The notes under the pieces: model-generated
Database searches by the model: none
Told to the model about the DNA's origin: nothing
What the model saw: only the letters and a program-made list of their open reading frames with translations
In this document: one piece after another, positions 1-8,060 of the stretch
How positions within the stretch are numbered: position 1 is the stretch's first letter
Layout: every line of letters begins with the position of its first letter
Translations under genes and position numbers: made by a program
Assembly (NCBI GenBank): GCA_949514915.1
Contig: CATFLP010000048.1
Coordinates: 1 to 46,507 of the forward strand
Origin: Methanobacteriota archaeon
GTDB taxonomy: Archaea; Thermoplasmatota; Poseidoniia; Poseidoniales; Poseidoniaceae
Direction of reading: 5' to 3'
DNA length: 46,507 nt

Positions 1-2
1 AT

Positions 3-428
3 TTTGAATCTGCTCCAGGTAGTGGAATTCTAAGTACAAGTAAAATTACATGGCAAGTGGCATGTACTAACTTGGATACAGATAACGATGGCACAGATAA
101 CAATAATGCGAATGATGGTTATCAATTTGTTGCAGCAGCATTCGACAATGGCCTTGCTAATGGACAAACTGGAGATACATTCTTGATGAGTGATCCTCAA
201 CCTACATTACCTGCAGAAACAGCTAATGATCAAGCAAATATCAACCCTGGTTCCGCTTATGTAATTGATATCGATGTTAATGGCGGCGGTGGTGCAGGTG
301 AAGATTGTACATTTTCAGAAGTTGGCATTAATGGCGAATTAACATTATGGATTCATGTCGAAGGTGGAGGTTCCACTTACGAAGTAATCCTAATTACTGA
401 CACAACCGCAGGTTCATTATTGATTTAA
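3..428 (+). CDS. flaB: Archaellin (FlaB/ArlB-like), C-terminal part; 5' end lies outside the window
   Basis: The frame is open to the left edge (FESAPGSGILSTSKITWQVACTNLDTDNDG...). Gly-rich beta-type C-terminus (INGELTLWIHVEGGGSTYEVILITDTTAGSLLI) typical of archaellins. It sits directly upstream of the archaellum accessory genes. Confidence 0.8.
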   Translation, partial: FESAPGSGILSTSKITWQVACTNLDTDNDGTDNNNANDGYQFVAAAFDNGLANGQTGDTFLMSDPQPTLPAETANDQANINPGSAYVIDIDVNGGGGAGEDCTFSEVGINGELTLWIHVEGGGSTYEVILITDTTAGSLLI

Positions 429-476
429 GACAAATTACTAATTTCGTTGTTTTTTCAGCGAAATTAGTAATGTCTT
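427..476 (+). terminator. Long stem-loop after the archaellin gene (3' stabiliser, processing site or attenuator)
   Basis: aagac(427-431) pairs gtctt(472-476); 2-nt bulge (432-433); attactaatttcgttg(434-449) pairs cagcgaaattagtaat(456-471) with one G-U; loop TTTTTT (450-455). Counted directly in the sequence. Confidence 0.75.
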
Positions 477-491
477 GAAATTGAGAGAGGT

Positions 492-1391
492 TTGATTGGT
501 ATGGCAGTAAGGAATCCCGGAGGGCAAGATGCTGTTGCTATGGCTGATGACATGGCACGGTTGAAGGCACTTTCAGATGTAGCTATAGATGAGGTTGCTA
601 CACCTGACGCGGGAGTTCTTACAGCTGACGAAGCATGGACTATCTCTGCAGAACCATCGAAAGTTAGGATAGGATCAGGAGCGGCCGGAAATGCCCCCAT
701 TTCTGCGCCGTCTCTTGGTAGTTCCCCTTTTCCTACAAAGGCTCAACCTGCAGCACCAGCTCAGATAGATACAGGAGCATTAGAGCGCTTGGTATCATCT
801 AGGATGGACACTGTAGAAGATTCGATGAAAGCAATGGAGATTAGACTACTTGAGATGATACCACAACTTGCACAAGTTGTAGCAACTAGTGGAGGTGATG
901 AGAATAGTTCTGAAGAAAGTAGTGATGATCAAAATGAATCAACTTCAGAAACAGAAGAACAAGTAGAAGGAGATTCTGTACAGTCTGGTTCAATGGAAGT
1001 AACTCCAGATATGGATTCTTCCGAGAAAAAAATGGATTCGTTAATGGAGTTATACGAAGCACAAGCACTTGCTCTAAACCCCTTCTTAACTAATCCAAGT
1101 GGGCTTTCTGAACAATTAAGTGAAAGAAATTCAGTTGGGCCTCATATGCTTGCAGCATTATTATTGGATAATTTAACAGGAATGGGAGCAGCATCCTTTA
1201 CTCGTAAAGCAATAAGTTCAAAATTACTCACTGATGCTGAAGGAACAGTTTTACTTTCAATAGTAGAATTAGCAGAGCCAGGAGATCCTGATTCAGCATT
1301 AACAGATGCATTACCTAATAGGTCATTATTGACTTTTATTACGTTATTAGAAAGTTGGAGAACTAGTCGACAAGCGAAATCGGAGGGCTGA
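492..1391 (+). CDS. Archaellum accessory protein, FlaC/D/E family-like (start may be ATG at 501)
   Basis: Position in the operon between archaellin and FlaF. C-terminal helical segment (MELYEAQALALNPFLTNPSGLSEQL...MLAALLLDNLTGMGAASFTRKAI) resembles the FlaD/E domain. Acidic low-complexity linker. Confidence 0.7.
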   Translation: MIGMAVRNPGGQDAVAMADDMARLKALSDVAIDEVATPDAGVLTADEAWTISAEPSKVRIGSGAAGNAPISAPSLGSSPFPTKAQPAAPAQIDTGALERLVSSRMDTVEDSMKAMEIRLLEMIPQLAQVVATSGGDENSSEESSDDQNESTSETEEQVEGDSVQSGSMEVTPDMDSSEKKMDSLMELYEAQALALNPFLTNPSGLSEQLSERNSVGPHMLAALLLDNLTGMGAASFTRKAISSKLLTDAEGTVLLSIVELAEPGDPDSALTDALPNRSLLTFITLLESWRTSRQAKSEG

Positions 1392-1394
1392 AAT

Positions 1395-2492
1395 GTGGGT
1401 GCTTCGGTTGGAATTGGCGCTTTAATAATGGGCGTTACGCTATTATCTGTATTTGCCATAGCAACAACAGTAATTTCCAATCAGGCTGAAGTAGCATTAG
1501 AAATTTCAGATCCAGATGTAGTTGATAAACCAGATATTACTTTATCGAATCTTGAAAATCCAGGCACAGTACTTAGTATTGGATTTGATCCACTTAATCC
1601 TGGCACTAATTATTTCCCAGGTAGTTTAGTTTTTTCAGACGTTTGTGATGTGACACCTACAGGTAGTTTTACAGTTACAAATGAGCAATTTCGATTTAGA
1701 TTTGTTGACGAATTGACAAATTTTGGAGTTCCAACTGGAAATTATAATGATACCGCTCCTAATGATGGTGAATTTTTCGAGTTTACTGATTTAACGGCTT
1801 CTGCATTAGGTAGTGAAGAACTTTGGCATGTTTGGTTTTCAGTAAACCCTGAAATTTCTCCAGGTGTTTTTGGAACTAGTACAGACGGCGTTCCAGTAGA
1901 AGCATCTGAACCAACAAGAACAATTGAAGTAAATATCAACGAGGGAGATTCTGCTGAACAAATTAGAGATAAGACAATTTCAGAACTTAATGCAAATACT
2001 CCTCCTATACAAATTACTTGGAGTACGTTTGTAACTAATCAAATAGAAGGAATATATTTAAACTCAGGTCCCGTTAGTAATTGGAATTCTGGAAATTCAC
2101 CTTTAGTGATTGAAGATATCACTGCGGGTGGAGTTATAGATTCAGCAACATTAACTGCTCCAAATAATGGAGGTAGCGGGTGTTCTTCACAACCAGATGT
2201 TGATCCTTGTGATATTTGCGGAGGAGATGGAAATGATGATTTCACTGCAACTATGGAATGGGATTATGGTTTTGATATTACAAATACTGGAGATGCTCCG
2301 ATTAAATTATCAGAAATATATACTACAATAAATGGAGGAGCAACAGAAGTTTTATCGTCAAATCCTGCATTTACTGTAGAATACCTTTTTCCTGGAGAAA
2401 CAATAACTATAGTTAAGGATGCGAATTCTCAAGATTCATTGACAAGAGTTGCAATATCATCACATGGAATGAATATTGCAGCGGAGACGTAA
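1395..2492 (+). CDS. flaF: Archaellum protein FlaF, enlarged
   Basis: N-terminal hydrophobic segment GASVGIGALIMGVTLLSVFAIATTVISNQ. C-terminal beta module (YGFDITNTGDAPIKLSEIYTTINGG). Located between FlaC/D/E-like and FlaG. GTG start. Confidence 0.7.
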   Translation: MGASVGIGALIMGVTLLSVFAIATTVISNQAEVALEISDPDVVDKPDITLSNLENPGTVLSIGFDPLNPGTNYFPGSLVFSDVCDVTPTGSFTVTNEQFRFRFVDELTNFGVPTGNYNDTAPNDGEFFEFTDLTASALGSEELWHVWFSVNPEISPGVFGTSTDGVPVEASEPTRTIEVNINEGDSAEQIRDKTISELNANTPPIQITWSTFVTNQIEGIYLNSGPVSNWNSGNSPLVIEDITAGGVIDSATLTAPNNGGSGCSSQPDVDPCDICGGDGNDDFTATMEWDYGFDITNTGDAPIKLSEIYTTINGGATEVLSSNPAFTVEYLFPGETITIVKDANSQDSLTRVAISSHGMNIAAET

Positions 2493-2502
2493 GGGTGATT
2501 TT

Positions 2503-2991
2503 ATGGCAGATGGTGGAGCAACAAATATGATTTTATTAATTACTGCTTTACTTATTTGCGGTGCAGCATCTGCGATTTTACTTCAATCGTGGACAGATAC
2601 AGCATCAGCAGTTGGAACTAATCAAGAACAAATAGCTCTAAATTCAAAAACAAAAATCACTTTTTCTGGAGATTTAGCTAAAACTACTTGTGATTCTGTA
2701 GAAAATAGAATTACGATTTATTTACAAAACAGTGGTAGTTCTATATTAGATGAAACAGAATTTGGAGCATTTATTGATGGTGTCGCATCATCTATAGTGG
2801 GTGTTCCTACATTTTTGAATGGCGCTACAGTATGGAGTTCTGGAGTTGTAGCAAATATTACTTTACAATCTGGAGAAAATTTACTTTGTGATGGTACAGA
2901 AGAAAAAAGAGTGACTGCAGTAGTTTCTACTTTGGCATCAGGTGGTGTTTTTGCAAGTGACAGTGTCACGGAGGTGGTTAAACTTGGTTGA
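2503..2991 (+). CDS. flaG: Archaellum protein FlaG
   Basis: MADGGATNMILLITALLICGAASAILLQSW N-terminal TM segment plus beta-sandwich domain; position in operon. The track start at 2476 is probably too early. Confidence 0.75.
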   Translation: MADGGATNMILLITALLICGAASAILLQSWTDTASAVGTNQEQIALNSKTKITFSGDLAKTTCDSVENRITIYLQNSGSSILDETEFGAFIDGVASSIVGVPTFLNGATVWSSGVVANITLQSGENLLCDGTEEKRVTAVVSTLASGGVFASDSVTEVVKLG

Positions 2992-3679
2992 AGTTCCTGA
3001 AGAAGATGGTTTTGGTTTTGAATTAGAACAAGATAGTCTTGCAGATAGTATGGGATTAAAATTACCATCAAGATCCGTGATGGTTATTACAGCAGAAGTT
3101 GGAGGCGGTAAAAGTTTAATTTGCCAAAGATTGACTTTTGGCTTATTGGAAAATGGAGCTAAAGTAGTTTATGTGACAAATGAATTAACTACAAGAGGAT
3201 GGATAGAACAGATGCATAGTATTGGTTATTGGGTAACCGATCACATAAAATCTGGTAAATTACTGGTAGTTTCAAGTTTTGGAACAATAGCAGATCCAGT
3301 AGAAAATGTAAGTATTGATGATTTATTAGAAAGTGACGGTTTGAAAGTTGCTGATGTAATCATCATTGATTCCTTATCTGAATTATCTAAAGAAACAACA
3401 GCAGCATCAATGCTTTCTAAATTAAGAAAATTTTGCTCAAAAGGTCATACAGTAGTACTTACTTGCGACCCAGATCAAATGGACAATAATTTTATTCAAC
3501 AATTAAGAGCAACTTCAGAAGTTGCTTTAGATTTAAAAACGGCAATAATTGGAGGGGCTATGTCACGTACAATTGTTGTAACAAGATATTTACGAGCTGC
3601 AGGGCCATTACAATCAACAATTGGATGGCGTGTTGAACCTGGGATGGGCTTTATCGTAGATATTACTGCAGTAAGTTGA
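2984..3679 (+). CDS. flaH: Archaellum ATPase FlaH
   Basis: RecA/KaiC-like Walker A-like ITAEVGGGKSLICQRL and Walker B VIIIDSLSE; position in operon. TTG start at 2984 preceded by GGAGGTGG. Confidence 0.88.
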   Translation: MVEVPEEDGFGFELEQDSLADSMGLKLPSRSVMVITAEVGGGKSLICQRLTFGLLENGAKVVYVTNELTTRGWIEQMHSIGYWVTDHIKSGKLLVVSSFGTIADPVENVSIDDLLESDGLKVADVIIIDSLSELSKETTAASMLSKLRKFCSKGHTVVLTCDPDQMDNNFIQQLRATSEVALDLKTAIIGGAMSRTIVVTRYLRAAGPLQSTIGWRVEPGMGFIVDITAVS

Positions 3680-3689
3680 GGTGTCAAAA

Positions 3690-5399
3690 ATGGTAGATTA
3701 TCCTGATATAGCCCCCGGAGATACAGATGGTTTGCTTGCAGCTTACCCTCATGTTCGAAAATGGTGCATGGATTTTGAAGCAAAATTTGGTTCAAGGCCT
3801 CAATATTATGGCCCACTTGATAGAGGTGCTAAAAGTATCAAACCATTGAATTTGATTTATGTTACAAAACCACCAATTTTTGTTCATATGTATCGCCCTG
3901 CTGAAGATGAAGAGGGTGCAGGTCAAACTTTGTGGTTTGGTTTGGAACCACAATTAAACGAGGAAGAAGAATTGATTAGGCGTTCTTTGATAGAAATTCT
4001 ACTTCAAGAAGCACCAGCAGCCCCATCTTTTACTTCTGATTTAGAATTTGAATCAATACTTTCTGGTATGATTGATCGGTATACTGTACTTCCTAATGAG
4101 ACTAGTGCAATTAATCGAAGTGGAAAGGTTTGGCAATTACTTGGAATGGATGATAAAAGAGTTACAGTCACTCAAGAGCAAAGAGAAAGATTGCGTTATA
4201 TCATAATTAGAGATTTAATTCGTAATGGTCCTCTTGAGCCTTTACTTTCAGATGAAATGTTAGAAGATATTCACAGTGTTGGATTAAAGCATGTAAATAT
4301 GGATCATAAAGTGTTTGGAATGGTTTCATCAAATATTCGTTTTAGAGAAAGAGAATCTTTGGGTAGATTTTTGAGAGCAATGAGTGAACGTATAGGAAGG
4401 CCAGTGAGTGATAATAAACCAATTATTGATGGTTCATTATTAGATGGAAGTCGTATAAATATCATTTATAGTGATGACGTATCTACACTAGGTCCTTCAT
4501 TTACAATTAGGAAATTTGCAGAAGAAACAATTTCAATTACCCAATTAATTCAATGGGGTACTTTATCGTCTCAATTAGCAGCTTATATTTGGATTGGTTT
4601 AGAATATGGTATGTCTATGCTTGTATCAGGAGAAACAGCATCTGGTAAGACAACAACTCTTAATGCAATATTGCCATTTATTGATCACAATGTAAAGATC
4701 TATTCTGCTGAAGATACAGCAGAAGTAAAAGTTAGACATAAGTTGTGGCAAAGATTAGTTACTAGAGAATCAAAAAATGAAGATGCTAAAGTAGATATGT
4801 TCGATTTATTAAAAGCAGCTTTACGTTCGAGACCTCGTTATATTATCATTGGGGAAATTAGAGGTGTTGAGGGGGCAACAGCATTTCAGGCTATGCAAAC
4901 AGGGCACCCTGTAATTGCAACATTCCATGCTTCAAGTATTGTAAAAATGATTCAAAGATTTACTGGTGATCCTATTAATGTACCAATGCGGTTCTTTGAT
5001 AACTTGAATTTTGCGATTTTCCAAGAAGTTGTGGAAGCGCCTGGCGGTGGTGTAGTTAGAAGGATTACAGGAGTAGACGAAGTTATTGGATACAACAAGC
5101 ATAGTGATGGTGTTTTAACAAGAGGTATGTTTGAATGGAACCCTGTAAAAGACGTACATTATTTCCGAGGTATGTTCCAATCTCATCTTATGGAAAATAA
5201 GATAGCACCACAAATGGGTTTTTCTAATAAAAGAGACGTATATGATGAGATGCAAAGAAGGGCTGAAGCATTACAAAAGATGGTAGATAGAGATTTAACA
5301 CATTATAATGATGTTTTTGATTTAGTTGGAATATACTATAATGCAGGATGGGATGAATTCTGTCAAGCTATAGACACGTGGGTAGGAATAAATCATTGA
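3690..5399 (+). CDS. flaI: Archaellum motor/assembly ATPase FlaI
   Basis: Type II/IV secretion ATPase: Walker A VSGETASGKTTTLNAIL, Asp/Walker B RPRYIIIGEIRGVEG, FHASS His box. SD gaggtg before ATG 3690; an alternative GTG start lies at 3681. Confidence 0.95.
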   Translation: MVDYPDIAPGDTDGLLAAYPHVRKWCMDFEAKFGSRPQYYGPLDRGAKSIKPLNLIYVTKPPIFVHMYRPAEDEEGAGQTLWFGLEPQLNEEEELIRRSLIEILLQEAPAAPSFTSDLEFESILSGMIDRYTVLPNETSAINRSGKVWQLLGMDDKRVTVTQEQRERLRYIIIRDLIRNGPLEPLLSDEMLEDIHSVGLKHVNMDHKVFGMVSSNIRFRERESLGRFLRAMSERIGRPVSDNKPIIDGSLLDGSRINIIYSDDVSTLGPSFTIRKFAEETISITQLIQWGTLSSQLAAYIWIGLEYGMSMLVSGETASGKTTTLNAILPFIDHNVKIYSAEDTAEVKVRHKLWQRLVTRESKNEDAKVDMFDLLKAALRSRPRYIIIGEIRGVEGATAFQAMQTGHPVIATFHASSIVKMIQRFTGDPINVPMRFFDNLNFAIFQEVVEAPGGGVVRRITGVDEVIGYNKHSDGVLTRGMFEWNPVKDVHYFRGMFQSHLMENKIAPQMGFSNKRDVYDEMQRRAEALQKMVDRDLTHYNDVFDLVGIYYNAGWDEFCQAIDTWVGINH

Positions 5400-5410
5400 G
5401 GTAGTTAAAG

Positions 5411-7198
5411 ATGGAACGAATGCCAGAGTGGCAGATTGCCTTAAAACGTCTTGATATGGAACCTTCAAGATATCTAACAGTATATGTTGGAAGTGCTGCA
5501 TTAATGGGCTTGTTTACAGGATTATTATTGATGTTAATTGGCTTATTTACTGGATTTTTTGGAATATTTATCCTTTTTTTCTTTACATTGATTTCTGCTG
5601 CAGCAGCTTTGGTTTTCCCTATTCTTGAGGTAAGAAAAAGTGCAAATAAGATAGAAAAAGAAATGCATATGTTTGTAACAAGGATGGGGATTTTATCTCT
5701 TGGAGAAGTAGGAGCACGTTCAATGTTCGATATTCTAAGACAAATGGGAGATTATGGTGAACTTGCACAAGAAGTAAAGAGGATTGAAGTTTTAGTAGAT
5801 AAATGGCATACTGCACTTCCCGAAGCATCAAGAATTGTAGGGCAACAAAGCCCATCACCCTTATTTGCAGATTTCCTAGATAGGATGGCATTTAGTATTG
5901 AAGCAGGTCAACCGATTGATATCTTTATGCGTGCAGAGCAAGAAACAATCGCTGAGGAATATAATACTCTATATGATATGAGATTAGAAAGTGTGGATTC
6001 ATTAAGGGATATTTTCGTGAGTTTATCAACTGCAGGATTATTTGCCTTAGTTGTTGCAGGGATACATTTGGTATTGTTTCAGACAGGTACTCTTGAAGAT
6101 GAGACAATCGTACTGATATCAAGACTTAGATTTTTAATTATGTCTGCATTTATATTCATTTTAATTCAAGCAGGTTGTATGTTTGGTTTTAGAGCAATAA
6201 TTCCAGATGATCCTGTATTCGCACGTGATGAATTTGAGACACCTTTCCGGTTATTGTTTGGTAGGTCTTGGATTTATTCGACAGCTGCAATGATTTTAAT
6301 TGCAATACCTTCAATATTATTCATGCTTGTATTTTGGTCAGAAATTTCAGCAGAATGGGATAAATATGCATTATTTTTACTTGCAGTGCCTCTGTCTCCA
6401 TTATTATTTCCTGGAATAATAGAGCAAAGAGAGGAAGGACTTGTGAATAAAAGAGATTACATGTATCCTGGTTTTATTCGTGCTTTAGGTGGCACTGCAC
6501 AAGCACGTTCTGCTGAACCTTCTGCTACAATTAGAGCATTAAGAGGAATTGACTTTGGGAGATTAGATGAATGTATTAGTAGACTTGAATCAAGATTATC
6601 TACTCGTATAGATTCTGAAAGAGCATGGGATTATTTTTCAGCAGAAACTAATTCTGCAGTAATTTCAAGATTTAATAGAATATATATCGAAGGAGCACAA
6701 AGTAGTGGTGAACCAGCAGCAACTGCAGATATGGTTAGTAAGTCTGCAACAAATATGCTATTATTACGTAGGCGTAGAGGTCTATCTGCTTCAACAATGT
6801 GGGGTACTTCACTCGGTTTGTTAATTGCAACAATTACAAGTTTAAACATCACTATCTATATTGTTCGTGGTTTAGGTTCAAGCATTTCTGGTGTTGCATC
6901 AGGTATGTCTGATATTGATTTAAGTTCAGTAACTGATGGTGCTGCTGGTTTTGGTTTGCCAGCATTAGATGATAATACAGTTATTGATCAAAATATCTAT
7001 TTATTTAAGGTGATAATTTCAATTTTAATTATTTTACAGATACTCATCTTGTCAGCAATTGGTAATAGACTTAGAGGTGGCGGTTGGAGTACTACATTAG
7101 GCCAAGGAGTTCAGATGCTTTGGCTATCTGCAATTGTGAGTTTCTTTACGGCAATAATCTTAGATTGGAGTTCAGGAATTTTTGGAATTGAAGGTTGA
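5411..7198 (+). CDS. flaJ: Archaellum membrane platform protein FlaJ
   Basis: Polytopic GspF/TadC-like protein directly downstream of FlaI with multiple TM segments. Confidence 0.92.
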   Translation: MERMPEWQIALKRLDMEPSRYLTVYVGSAALMGLFTGLLLMLIGLFTGFFGIFILFFFTLISAAAALVFPILEVRKSANKIEKEMHMFVTRMGILSLGEVGARSMFDILRQMGDYGELAQEVKRIEVLVDKWHTALPEASRIVGQQSPSPLFADFLDRMAFSIEAGQPIDIFMRAEQETIAEEYNTLYDMRLESVDSLRDIFVSLSTAGLFALVVAGIHLVLFQTGTLEDETIVLISRLRFLIMSAFIFILIQAGCMFGFRAIIPDDPVFARDEFETPFRLLFGRSWIYSTAAMILIAIPSILFMLVFWSEISAEWDKYALFLLAVPLSPLLFPGIIEQREEGLVNKRDYMYPGFIRALGGTAQARSAEPSATIRALRGIDFGRLDECISRLESRLSTRIDSERAWDYFSAETNSAVISRFNRIYIEGAQSSGEPAATADMVSKSATNMLLLRRRRGLSASTMWGTSLGLLIATITSLNITIYIVRGLGSSISGVASGMSDIDLSSVTDGAAGFGLPALDDNTVIDQNIYLFKVIISILIILQILILSAIGNRLRGGGWSTTLGQGVQMLWLSAIVSFFTAIILDWSSGIFGIEG

Positions 7199-7843
7199 TT
7201 TCATTTCTTGTTTAATTCTTTTTTTTGTGGCCGCCCAAGAACAAATAGGACATTTAGTTAAATCATGAAATCTAGCAGGGCAAAATTCTCTACCGAAAAA
7301 TATTATTTGAAGGTGTAGTTTGTTCCATAGTTCTTTAGGAAAGATTCGTTTTAGGTCCTTTTCTGTTTTTTCTACAGTAGTCCCCTTTGATAACCCCCAT
7401 CTTGCTGCTAATCTGTGAATATGCGTATCTACAGGAAATGCAGGTATTCCAAAGGCTTGAGCCATAACTACACTTGCTGTTTTGTGCCCAACTCCAGGTA
7501 ATGCTTCTAATTCTTCAAATGTATTTGGTACATTTCCATTATGTAATTCTACTAACATTGTTGAAAGTTTTAGGATATTTTTTGATTTTGTAGGTGCAAG
7601 CCCAACTTCCCTAATAATTGATTGAATTGTTTCAACATTTAATTTAGACATTAATTCTGCATTTGGTCCTGCTTCAAAAAGTGCTGGTGTTACTTGATTT
7701 ACTTTCTTGTCTGTAGTTTGAGCGCTCATCAAAACAGCAACAAGTAATTGAAACTCGGAGGAATGATCAAGTGGAATTGGAGTTTTAGGATATAATTCTT
7801 CAAGAATATTAACTATTTTTTCGGATTTTTCTTTGATTTTCAA
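7172..7843 (-). CDS. nth: Endonuclease III-like DNA glycosylase
   Basis: HhH motif LEALPGVGHKTASVVMAQAFG and catalytic-region VDTHIHRLAARWGL; C-terminal Cys cluster FCPARFHDLTKCPICSW. Confidence 0.93.
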   Translation of the reverse strand: MKIKEKSEKIVNILEELYPKTPIPLDHSSEFQLLVAVLMSAQTTDKKVNQVTPALFEAGPNAELMSKLNVETIQSIIREVGLAPTKSKNILKLSTMLVELHNGNVPNTFEELEALPGVGHKTASVVMAQAFGIPAFPVDTHIHRLAARWGLSKGTTVEKTEKDLKRIFPKELWNKLHLQIIFFGREFCPARFHDLTKCPICSWAATKKRIKQEMKSTFNSKNS

Positions 7844-7855
7844 GTTAAAACCTCA

Positions 7856-8056
7856 TTATTCCTCATTCTTTCTCCATTCAGTAAAAAGTCCAAGAATTAA
7901 AGCACTAAATGGCACGAAATAACAGGGGCCATACATCCAATTTTCCCAAGTAGGGTCTGTAGTTTCTCCACCCATAATGACGTATAGTACTAGGCCAAAA
8001 AGCAACCCTGCAATTAGTGCTATAATTCCAATAGTAATTATTCTTAATACTTTCAT
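7856..8056 (-). CDS. Small two-TM membrane protein, hypothetical
   Basis: MKVLRIITIGIIALIAGLLFGLVLYVIMGG...; start chosen at ATG 8056, just after the polX stop. Confidence 0.5.
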   Translation of the reverse strand: MKVLRIITIGIIALIAGLLFGLVLYVIMGGETTDPTWENWMYGPCYFVPFSALILGLFTEWRKNEE

Positions 8057-8060
8057 GATA

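Noticed and set aside
464-700. Antisense ORFs (464-700, 886-1068, 1142-1480, 2718-3071, 5619-5891, 14363-14635, 18859-19308, 19504-20037 and similar) in the ORF track
   Set aside because: They lie opposite to strongly supported genes and their translations show no recognisable domain; treated as shadow ORFs.
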